From Deferribacteres bacterium (GTDB lineage Bacteria > Thermosulfidibacterota > Thermosulfidibacteria > Thermosulfidibacterales > Thermosulfidibacteraceae): a DNA stretch of 6,646 nt. Under the pieces are notes generated by a model. It had not been told where the DNA came from. It made no database searches and saw only the letters and a program-made list of their open reading frames with translations. Below, one piece after another: positions 1-5,398 of this stretch. Position numbers and translations under genes: made by a program. The first letter of the stretch is position 1, and every line of letters starts with the position of its first letter. Location of the stretch: positions 1 through 6,646 of the forward strand of contig JAADEW010000026.1 in assembly GCA_013153205.1 (NCBI GenBank), given 5' to 3'.

Positions 1-623
1 CTGATAAAGATGTAGGTGAGGTTGTGCTCCGTCTTCAAATCAAGCAGAAGATTCACAATCTGAGCCTGAATAAAGACGTCCAGAGAAGAGGTGGGCTCAT
101 CAAGCACGATAAGGGAAGGAACGAGGATAACCGCTCTGGCTATGGAGATTCTCTGCCTCTGGCCTCCGCTGAATTCATGAGGATACTTCTCCCTGTCATC
201 AGGGGAAAGCCCCACCTTCACCAGAAGCTCATCAACCCTCTTCTCCACCTCATCTTTAGAAAGGCTTGTGTGCACATATAAAGGCTCCGCTATTATGTCC
301 TTAACCTTCATTCGTGGATTGAGCGAGGAGAAAGGGTCCTGAAACACCATTTGAATCTTTCTCCTCAACCTTTTCGGAAACTCACAGGTAACATTTTCCC
401 CAAAAAGCTCAACCACACCGGAAGTGGGCTTCTCTATGCCGCAGACAATCCGCCCTAAAGTGGTCTTTCCGCTTCCAGACTCCCCCACTATCCCCAGAAT
501 TTCCCCTTCAAAGACGCTCAAAGAGACATTATCAAGCGCTTTAACCGGAAAAGCCTTCTTGAAAGGGCTTTTCTTCAGCTCAAACTCCTTGGACACATCC
601 CTCAGTTTAACCACTTCAGTCAT
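1..623 (-). CDS. Oligopeptide/dipeptide ABC transporter ATP-binding protein (OppF/DppF type), 3' end cut by window edge
   Basis: ATPase subunit that would power an inner-membrane peptide (or nickel/sugar-oligomer) importer from the cytoplasmic face. About 207 residues are visible from the ATG at 621-623. Walker A GESGSGKTT lies at residues 47-55, the Q-loop QDPFSSLNPR starts at Q95, the ABC signature SGGQ at 152-155, and Walker B ends in D175-E176 followed by PTSSLD (D-loop). The window cuts the protein inside YIFIS, just before the expected switch histidine. The SSLNPRM stretch after the Q-loop and the 'FPVKALDNVSL' N-terminus are typical of OppF/DppF rather than general ABC ATPases. Its start overlaps the end of rlpA by 8 bases (ATGACTGA), so it is probably translated by coupling. 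Permease and binding-protein genes are not in view. Substrate cannot be told. The family call is firm. Confidence 0.93.
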   Translation of the reverse strand, partial: MTEVVKLRDVSKEFELKKSPFKKAFPVKALDNVSLSVFEGEILGIVGESGSGKTTLGRIVCGIEKPTSGVVELFGENVTCEFPKRLRRKIQMVFQDPFSSLNPRMKVKDIIAEPLYVHTSLSKDEVEKRVDELLVKVGLSPDDREKYPHEFSGGQRQRISIARAVILVPSLIVLDEPTSSLDVFIQAQIVNLLLDLKTEHNLTYIFI

Positions 624-1299
624 TTACCACCCTCGCAGGGAATCTGTATCTCTTCAAAAGCCAGGCTGTCTTTTCTGCCCTGCTTCTGTAAAGATACGGA
701 CCCACAAGGACCCTGTAAAAAAGCACGCCCCTGACATATCTGGGAACCACCTTAACGCTGTAGCCCATTGATGCAATACGCGATGCAAGCCTTTCGGCAT
801 TTCTCTTCACGGTAAAGGCTCCCACCTGAACGTAATACTCCCCCGCCTTCAACTGAGGCAAAGCTTTAACGGGATAGTTGCCGAGAACGGTTATCTCAAC
901 GGGAACAACACCGTCCTTTACCATATCCAAAGATTTAGCGGCGGCATAGGAAAGGTCTATAATTCTTCCCGGAACATAGGGGCCTCTATCGTTTATTTTC
1001 ACCACAACCGTCTTCCCGTTTTTGAGGTTTTTCACCCTCACGTATGTGCCCAGAGGGATGCTTTTGTGAGCCGCCGTGAATGCATACATGTTATAGACCT
1101 CACCGCTTGCAGTCTTTCTTCCGTGAAAGTCCTTTCCATACCATGAGGCAAGCCCCCTCTGCTTATAGCCGGGAACTGCGGGAACGGACTTTTCGTATCT
1201 GGGCCAGTTTTTATACCAGTATTTGACCACCTGCCTCTTATTAGAGGAAGCACATCCCAGAAAGAGTGCCAGAACCAGAATAAAGGGCAGTCTCTTCAT
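616..1299 (-). CDS. rlpA: RlpA-like septal lipoprotein with DPBB lytic transglycosylase and SPOR domains
   Basis: Encodes 227 residues. The N-terminus is a lipoprotein signal: K2-R3, a hydrophobic core, then FLGC with the lipidated Cys at 16. Ala at +2 predicts outer-membrane sorting. A double-psi beta-barrel (about 48-140) begins GLASWYG and contains E67 (ASGE), H78 (AAHKS) and D104 (INDRGPY). These positions match the residues needed for lytic transglycosylase activity in Pseudomonas aeruginosa RlpA. The C-terminal SPOR domain (about 153-227) starts YYVQVGAF and would bind denuded glycan at division sites. Both domains are complete, so an active enzyme that cleaves glycans lacking stem peptides is expected, though activity varies among RlpA proteins. 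Its ATG overlaps the folE2 stop as ATGA, and its stop overlaps the ABC ATPase start by 8 bases. Confidence 0.95.
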   Translation of the reverse strand: MKRLPFILVLALFLGCASSNKRQVVKYWYKNWPRYEKSVPAVPGYKQRGLASWYGKDFHGRKTASGEVYNMYAFTAAHKSIPLGTYVRVKNLKNGKTVVVKINDRGPYVPGRIIDLSYAAAKSLDMVKDGVVPVEITVLGNYPVKALPQLKAGEYYVQVGAFTVKRNAERLASRIASMGYSVKVVPRYVRGVLFYRVLVGPYLYRSRAEKTAWLLKRYRFPARVVND

Positions 1300-2069
1300 A
1301 CTTCCATCTCTATCATAGCGTAAGCGTTGTGGTTGTGTATGCTTTCAAAGCTTTCCGCCTCAACCCGAAACCAGAAAATACGCGCGTCTTTCTTCAACCT
1401 CAAGGCTATCTCCCTGACAAGGTCCTCTACAAAGACGGGATGCTCATAGGCAAACTCGGTGACATACTTTTCGTCCTCCCTTTTGAGGAGGGAGTAGAGC
1501 TCGGAACTTGCACACTTCTCAACCACCTCTATCATATCCTCTATCCACACCATCTTATCAAACTTAACCGAAACCGCCACAACAGCCCTCTGATTGTGGG
1601 CACCAGCCCTGCTTATCTCCTTTGAGCACGGACAGAGGGTCATCACGGGAACCATCACTTTAAGCACAATGTCGTGTTTCATATCCTCGTAAAGGCTCGC
1701 AGACACCTCCACATCGTAGCTCATAAGACTTTTAACACCGGAGACGGGCGCCTTCTTCTCCCTAAAAAACGGGAAGGAAAGCTCCACATGTGCAGAATGA
1801 GAGGGCAAAGCTTCCATCATCCTTTTGAGTATCTCAATCACCTTCATGGTGTGAATGCGCCACCTGTAATGGTTCAATATCTCTATAAACCTGCTCATGT
1901 GGGTTCCCCTGAACTCCTTGGGAAGCTCCACATACATGTTAACCAGTGCAATGGTGGGCTGTTCCTTGTGCTCTTTGTCCAGAACCGTAATGGGATACCT
2001 CACTCCCCTCACACCCACCCTGTCTACAGGCAGGTTTCTAAAATCCCTTTCGTTCTGAAGGTCCTTCAT
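1296..2069 (-). CDS. folE2: GTP cyclohydrolase FolE2 (type IB)
   Basis: Converts GTP to 7,8-dihydroneopterin triphosphate, the first step of folate synthesis and also of preQ0/queuosine synthesis. With the ATG at 2067-2069 the protein has 257 residues, the normal family length. Family motifs are GTHMSRF (about 55-61), PVMTLCPCSKEIS (C146, C148), GAHNQR (H158), YEHPVFVEDLVREIA, and SIHNHNAYA (H245, H247) near the C-terminus. C146, H158 and H245 sit one position from the metal and catalytic residues I recall for the Neisseria enzyme. I chose this ATG over an in-frame GTG at 2081 because it overlaps the upstream TGA as ATGA, has a purine-rich ribosome site just before it, and gives the family-typical start MKDLQNERD. 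GCYH-IB enzymes can use metals other than zinc (family knowledge). The gene is third in the minus-strand cluster. Confidence 0.95.
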   Translation of the reverse strand: MKDLQNERDFRNLPVDRVGVRGVRYPITVLDKEHKEQPTIALVNMYVELPKEFRGTHMSRFIEILNHYRWRIHTMKVIEILKRMMEALPSHSAHVELSFPFFREKKAPVSGVKSLMSYDVEVSASLYEDMKHDIVLKVMVPVMTLCPCSKEISRAGAHNQRAVVAVSVKFDKMVWIEDMIEVVEKCASSELYSLLKREDEKYVTEFAYEHPVFVEDLVREIALRLKKDARIFWFRVEAESFESIHNHNAYAMIEMEV

Positions 2070-2527
2070 TCCCTCTCCCACGGGTCAAAACCCATGTGTT
2101 TCACCATATTCTTCAGATGGGTCCCGCTCCAGTATATCTTTCCGCAACCGGAACACCTCCAGAAAACCTCACATCTGTGCCACACAAACTCAGGCACCAG
2201 CCCGTCAACCTCATCCTTTGATACCTTCTTCAGCTCAAAGTTGCAAAGGGCACACCTTGCCACAGGTCTGGCTTTGAGGGAAAAGGCTTCCTTAACCTCC
2301 TCAAACTGCCGCGTGGTATCTGAAGATGAAATGCAGAAAGCCTTCGCCTTTGCCCTCAAGGCATCGGAATAGAGCCTCCGGTCTCTGGTGAGAAGAATTC
2401 TGTCGTCCTCTTTTGCCACATATATCAAGAAGTTGTCCTCAGCGCTGTTAAAGTAAAGAACATCATATCCCATTATCCTGAGCCATCTCGCAAGCTTTCC
2501 CACCATAACATCCGCTACAAATCTCAT
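2066..2527 (-). CDS. Mut7-C (DUF82) PIN-like putative RNase with zinc ribbon
   Basis: A 153-residue cytoplasmic protein of the Mut7-C family, named after the C-terminal domain of the Caenorhabditis Mut-7 exonuclease. The N-terminal PIN-like part starts MRFVADVMVGKLARWLRIMGYD, a family hallmark; D6, D41/D42 and D49 (LLTRD) are the likely acidic metal ligands. The C-terminal part holds two Cys pairs, C92-x2-C95 and C125-x2-C128, expected to form a zinc ribbon for nucleic acid binding. It ends with the family pattern WSGTHLKNM, in which the residues after the ribbon contact the fold. Length is normal for stand-alone members. Its start overlaps the rsmI stop as ATGA, and its stop overlaps the folE2 start the same way. 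RNase activity is predicted from the fold; substrate and role are unknown. The location beside rsmI fits RNA metabolism but does not prove it. Confidence 0.88.
   Translation of the reverse strand: MRFVADVMVGKLARWLRIMGYDVLYFNSAEDNFLIYVAKEDDRILLTRDRRLYSDALRAKAKAFCISSSDTTRQFEEVKEAFSLKARPVARCALCNFELKKVSKDEVDGLVPEFVWHRCEVFWRCSGCGKIYWSGTHLKNMVKHMGFDPWERE
2070..2079 (-). promoter_or_regulatory. Ribosome binding site deciding the folE2 start
   Basis: On the minus strand GGGAGAGGGA directly precedes the ATG at 2067-2069, giving a Shine-Dalgarno-like GGGAG about 5 bases upstream. It lies inside the last codons of the Mut7-C gene and favours the ATG over the upstream in-frame GTG. Confidence 0.55.
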
Positions 2528-3342
2528 GAACCCTTCACGAGATAGTTATATACCTCATTTTTCGGGACTTCAAAGAGAAGAGAGACCGCCTTTGCCGCCT
2601 CCTTAACAGAAAAACCGGCATCAACAAGCTTTAAAGCCTTCTCCCTCCAGTGGTGAGAAGCACTGCCTTCTCCACATCCCTCAACAACCAGAGTTATCTC
2701 ACCCTTCACCTCTCCCCTGTCCTCAAGGAGCCTTATCACCTCAGAAACCTTCCCCCGCAGAAACTCCTCGTGCATCTTGGTCACTTCCCTTGCCACACAG
2801 CAGTTTCGCTCCCCCATGACCGCAAGTATATCCTTCAGGGATTCCTTTATCCTCCTGGGGGAATCAAAGAAAACGAGAGTCTCCTTTCTGTTTTTAAGAG
2901 ACTCAAGAAGCCTGATACGCTCACCGCCTTTGGGCAGATACCCCCAGAAAGAAAACGGAACGGAAGGCAGTGCTGAAGCAACCAGCGCCGCCAGAACAGC
3001 CGAGGGACCGGGAACAGGCACCACCTCAATTCCGCGAGAAACCGCTTCCTTCACCAGCAGAAAACCCGGGTCAGACACCAGAGGGGTTCCCGCATCCGAA
3101 ACCAAAGCGGCACTCTCACCCCTCTCAAGCCGGCTCAACACCAGAGGCAGTCTCTCCTGCTCCTTAGGCTGATAGAAGCTCACCATCTCCTTCCTTATGC
3201 CAAGGGCATTCAGGAGAATCCGGGTTCTTCTCGTGTCCTCCGCCACGACGAAATCAACCGAGGAAAGGACGCGCCTCGCCCTTTCCGTTATATCATCAAG
3301 GTTTCCTATAGGCGTTGAGACGATGTAGAGCGTGCCCTTCAT
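2524..3342 (-). CDS. rsmI: 16S rRNA (cytidine-1402 2'-O)-methyltransferase RsmI
   Basis: Methylates the ribose of C1402 in the 16S rRNA decoding centre using SAM. The protein has 272 residues. The tetrapyrrole-methylase fold is clear: LYIVSTPIGNLDDIT at 5-19, AEDTRRT at 34-40, LVSDAGTPLVSDPG at 80-93, VPVPGPSA at 108-115, FFDSPRRI at 158-165 and AREVTKMHEEF at 184-194. The C-terminal RsmI helix-turn-helix-like domain (about 228-272) is present. The usual YHEHN loop motif is replaced here by SFYQPKEQE (55-63). The first gene of the minus-strand cluster, it starts at an ATG preceded by an extended -10 promoter but no ribosome binding site, so leaderless translation is likely. Its TGA overlaps the ATG of the Mut7-C gene. 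Confidence 0.96.
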   Translation of the reverse strand: MKGTLYIVSTPIGNLDDITERARRVLSSVDFVVAEDTRRTRILLNALGIRKEMVSFYQPKEQERLPLVLSRLERGESAALVSDAGTPLVSDPGFLLVKEAVSRGIEVVPVPGPSAVLAALVASALPSVPFSFWGYLPKGGERIRLLESLKNRKETLVFFDSPRRIKESLKDILAVMGERNCCVAREVTKMHEEFLRGKVSEVIRLLEDRGEVKGEITLVVEGCGEGSASHHWREKALKLVDAGFSVKEAAKAVSLLFEVPKNEVYNYLVKGS

Positions 3343-3343
3343 G

Positions 3344-3373
3344 TTGACTAAAGTATAGCATTTATCCTAAAGT
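3344..3373 (+). promoter_or_regulatory. Candidate sigma70-type promoter for the plus-strand cluster
   Basis: TTGACT (3344-3349, 5 of 6 matches to the -35 consensus) and TAAAGT (3368-3373, 4 of 6 to the -10) are separated by 18 bases. It would overlap the divergent rsmI promoter and start transcription within about 5 bases of the hotdog-gene ATG. The -10 is weak, so this is a tentative call. Confidence 0.35.
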
Positions 3374-3374
3374 A
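3348..3374. repeat. Direct repeat CTAAAGTA in the divergent promoter region
   Basis: CTAAAGTA occurs at 3348-3355 and again at 3367-3374, 19 bases start to start, in the 43-base gap between the two divergent clusters. The first copy covers the rsmI -10, and the second covers the candidate plus-strand -10. It may be a regulator binding site, or chance in an AT-rich promoter. Confidence 0.5.
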
Positions 3375-3381
3375 AGGGCAA
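3352..3381 (-). promoter_or_regulatory. Extended -10 promoter for the rsmI cluster
   Basis: Reading the minus strand, TTGCCC (3381-3376) is followed after 18 bases by TATACT (3357-3352), which is preceded by TGC, forming an extended -10 (TGnTATACT). Transcription would begin about 3344-3345, only 2-3 bases before the rsmI ATG, predicting a nearly leaderless mRNA. The -10 is strong; the -35 matches 4 of 6 consensus positions. Confidence 0.6.
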
Positions 3382-3385
3382 CAAG

Positions 3386-3847
3386 ATGGCTGAAAGGCTT
3401 CCTTCATACAAGGGATGTTTCGGTTGCGGAAAGGAAAATCCCATAGGGTTGAAGCTTGAAAGATTCTGGGATGAAGAGCGGCATGTGGTCTTCAGCGATT
3501 TCACCCTCAGCAGGCTTTACGAGGGATTTGAAAACGTTATACATGGAGGAATAATCTCCACCATAGCAGATGAGCTTATCTGGTGGGTTATAGCCGCAGA
3601 AAAGAGGCAGTGCACGGTAACCGTTGAGCTTACGGTGAAGTTCAAAAGGCCTCTGGCTCCGGAAACCCCTTACAGGGGAGAGGCTTTTATACTGGAAGAA
3701 AAGGGGAGAAGATTCACAGCCAGGTGCGAAATAAAAGACAGAGAAGGGAACATTTTAGCGGAAGCCACGGGAGTTTTTTTAGCCCTCAAAGAGTCTGCCT
3801 GGAGAGAATTTTTAGATGGGCTTGAAGACCCCACCTTCTTTGATTGA
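3386..3847 (+). CDS. Hotdog-fold thioesterase-like protein (PaaI/4HBT type)
   Basis: A 153-residue cytoplasmic protein with a single hotdog domain. The N-terminus has CFGCGKENPIGLKL (C11, C14), common in one branch of PaaI-like hotdog proteins. The central helix carries HGGIISTIADEL, with H53-G54-G55 and an acid at D62 or E63 in the position of the catalytic carboxylate of 4HBT thioesterases. The strand VTVELTVKFKRPL (78-90) and the C-terminal strand ILAEATGVFLAL complete the fold. Members usually hydrolyse acyl- or aroyl-CoA thioesters; the substrate cannot be predicted. It heads the operon with the SBF transporter, mqnB and mqnD. Classical menaquinone synthesis uses a hotdog DHNA-CoA thioesterase, but the futalosine route has no known CoA-thioester step, so a quinone role is only a thought. 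The ribosome site is weak (AAGGG, 7 bases upstream). Confidence 0.88.
   Translation: MAERLPSYKGCFGCGKENPIGLKLERFWDEERHVVFSDFTLSRLYEGFENVIHGGIISTIADELIWWVIAAEKRQCTVTVELTVKFKRPLAPETPYRGEAFILEEKGRRFTARCEIKDREGNILAEATGVFLALKESAWREFLDGLEDPTFFD
3801..3806 (+). promoter_or_regulatory. Ribosome binding site deciding the SBF transporter start
   Basis: GGAGAG lies 9 bases before the ATG at 3816, inside the hotdog gene. It supports that ATG over a TTG at 3840, which has no comparable site. Confidence 0.45.
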
Positions 3848-4760
3848 AAAGGCAGACGAGACCTTAGGGAAAAACCTGATATTCCTTATACCTGCATGCT
3901 TCGTAATAGGATACCTCACCAAATCCTTCATGCCACAGCTCAAGTGGAGCGCAACCTATGTGCTCTTCACCATAATGTTTGCATCAACCTACGGCTTAAG
4001 GTGGGCGGACTTCTTTTCCCTGGGAGAAAGAAAAAACCTTATTATAACCGGCATAATGGGACAGATATTCCTTCTTCCCCTAATAGCCCACATAATCAGC
4101 ATCACCTTCTACAGCCCTGACAGCCCGTGGAGGGTGGGGCATCTATGCGTAGCCGCATCTCCAGCGGCTATATCCACCATAATCTGGAGCAGAATAAGCA
4201 AAGGTGACGTTGCTCTCGGAGTGGTTCTGGTTGGGCTTCACGTAATATTGGTGCCTTTTCTCGCCCCGGTTATCTTAAAGATATTCGTGGGAAAAAGCGC
4301 CCATGTGCCCCTTTTCGCCCTTTTTATCAAGCTCTTTCTCTCGGTTTTCGTGCCAACCATAGCCGCCGTAGTTCTCTACGAAAGGCACAAAACGGAAACC
4401 CCCAAGCCGTTTTTCTCCGCCTGGGCAAAGCTGGGAATGCTGTACATGATTGTGCTGAACACATCCGTGGCATTTTCAGCGGTTCCTCTATCCCTCCACA
4501 TGTTGAAACTGCTGGGCATAATGGCCATACAGGTAAGCTGTTTCTACCTCACGGGAATCTGTGTGGGAAGGCTTCTCAAAACCCCGGAAAAAGCCCAGAT
4601 AACCTTCTCCTACTTCATGGGCATGAAAAACAACGGAGCCGCACTGGTTATGGCCTTATCCGGCTTTCCCCTTAAAGCCACTTTACCTGTAGCCTTAGCC
4701 ATCATGTGCCAGCAGCCTCTTGCAAGCTTTATAGACAGATACTGGAGAAGCAAAAAATGA
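3816..4760 (+). CDS. SBF/BASS-family membrane transporter (bile acid:sodium symporter-like)
   Basis: A 314-residue integral inner-membrane protein with about ten hydrophobic segments (approximately 19-35, 45-60, 74-97, 108-124, 133-157, 164-188, 205-227, 230-252, 263-283, 287-305), the BASS layout. The stretch ASPAAISTIIWSRISKGDVALG (114-135) matches the crossover region with the family's KGDVALS motif, and GMKNNGAALVMA (269-280) corresponds to the second repeat's conserved GMQNSGLA. Relatives import bile acids, pyruvate or ketopantoate with sodium, or export other organic anions; the substrate here is unknown. The chosen ATG overlaps the hotdog gene by 32 bases; a TTG at 3840 would give an 8-base overlap. 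Its TGA overlaps the mqnB ATG as ATGA, so it is translated with the menaquinone genes. A role moving an acidic pathway-linked compound is possible but unsupported beyond position. Confidence 0.87.
   Translation: MGLKTPPSLIEKADETLGKNLIFLIPACFVIGYLTKSFMPQLKWSATYVLFTIMFASTYGLRWADFFSLGERKNLIITGIMGQIFLLPLIAHIISITFYSPDSPWRVGHLCVAASPAAISTIIWSRISKGDVALGVVLVGLHVILVPFLAPVILKIFVGKSAHVPLFALFIKLFLSVFVPTIAAVVLYERHKTETPKPFFSAWAKLGMLYMIVLNTSVAFSAVPLSLHMLKLLGIMAIQVSCFYLTGICVGRLLKTPEKAQITFSYFMGMKNNGAALVMALSGFPLKATLPVALAIMCQQPLASFIDRYWRSKK
4744..4750 (+). promoter_or_regulatory. Ribosome binding site deciding the mqnB start
   Basis: GGAGAAG stands 6 bases before the ATG at 4757, which itself overlaps the transporter's TGA. 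This places the mqnB start 17 codons after the first possible ATG at 4706, whose extra residues do not resemble the family. Confidence 0.7.
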
Positions 4761-5398
4761 GAACGCTTCTTTTATCGCCGACCTTAAAAGAAGCAGAAAG
4801 GCTTATAAAAGCCCTTAAACTTAAAGAGCAAAAGAGCACCCCTTTCCTGCTTTTTGAAAGCCACCGCACAGTGCTTGCCATAACCGGAGTGGGAAAGGTG
4901 AATGCGGCAGTTGTCTCGTATCACATACTCTCAAAAGGCAGGTGGAAAGAGATTATCCTTTTCGGCATAGGCGGTTCCTACTCCCGGCTTGAGGCAGACA
5001 TAGGAGAGGTGATAGCGGCAACATGTGAGATATACGGAGACGAAGGGGTCTGTCATGAAAAGGGCTTTGAGCCTTTGGGGTATGTAAAGGACAGAATGGA
5101 GATGAAGCCCCCTCCAACACCGCTTAAGATGGGGGATTTTATTACCCTTTCATGCATTCCCGGCTCAATAAAGCTTGCCGAAAGGATAAAAAAGAGGTTT
5201 CCTTCTGCTCTGTGTGAAAACATGGAAGGAGCGGCAGTAGCCCATGTGGCCTCCATTTTCAACACAAAAATCACGGAAATAAGAGCCATCAGCAATATCG
5301 CAGGAGAAAGGGACAAGAAAAGGTGGGAAATAGAAAAGGCCGTTGAAAATCTCACCCGAAAGCTTGTAGAAATCCTTGAGGAAGGGGGGATGCCATGA
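4757..5398 (+). CDS. mqnB: Futalosine hydrolase MqnB
   Basis: Hydrolyses futalosine to hypoxanthine and dehypoxanthine futalosine in the alternative menaquinone pathway. The 213-residue protein is a PNP/MTAN-fold nucleosidase: GVGKVNAA at 44-51, GIGGSY at 70-75, ENMEGAAVAHVA at 154-165, and RAISNIAGERDKKRW at 176-190. Against E. coli MTAN, E12 aligns with its catalytic acid, M156-E157 with its ribose-binding Met-Glu, and N180 with its purine-recognising D197. An Asn at that place favours a 6-oxopurine (hypoxanthine), which supports futalosine over aminofutalosine as substrate. The neighbouring mqnD makes the call secure. The start is set by the ATGA overlap and GGAGAAG ribosome site. mqnA, mqnC and any adenosine deaminase step are not in the window. 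Confidence 0.92.
   Translation: MRTLLLSPTLKEAERLIKALKLKEQKSTPFLLFESHRTVLAITGVGKVNAAVVSYHILSKGRWKEIILFGIGGSYSRLEADIGEVIAATCEIYGDEGVCHEKGFEPLGYVKDRMEMKPPPTPLKMGDFITLSCIPGSIKLAERIKKRFPSALCENMEGAAVAHVASIFNTKITEIRAISNIAGERDKKRWEIEKAVENLTRKLVEILEEGGMP
5378..5389 (+). promoter_or_regulatory. Ribosome binding site for mqnD
   Basis: A purine-rich GAGGAAGGGGGG lies at the end of mqnB, 5 bases before the mqnD ATG. With the ATGA overlap it suggests strong coupled translation of the two enzymes. Confidence 0.6.

Noticed and set aside
424..771. 115-residue plus-strand open frame across the ABC and rlpA genes
   Set aside because: Antisense shadow of conserved Walker A and SPOR-coding sequence.
2070..2081. 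GTG start at 2081 adding four residues to FolE2
   Set aside because: It has no ribosome site and gives a non-family extension; the ATG at 2069 has coupling and a purine-rich site.
1674..2372. 232-residue plus-strand open frame across folE2 and the Mut7-C gene
   Set aside because: Antisense shadow of two well-identified genes, with a His/Leu/Ser-rich composition typical of reversed coding DNA.
4706..4756. Longer mqnB start at the ATG at 4706
   Set aside because: The extra 17 residues are inside the transporter's coding end and unlike the family; the ATG at 4757 has a ribosome site and ATGA coupling.
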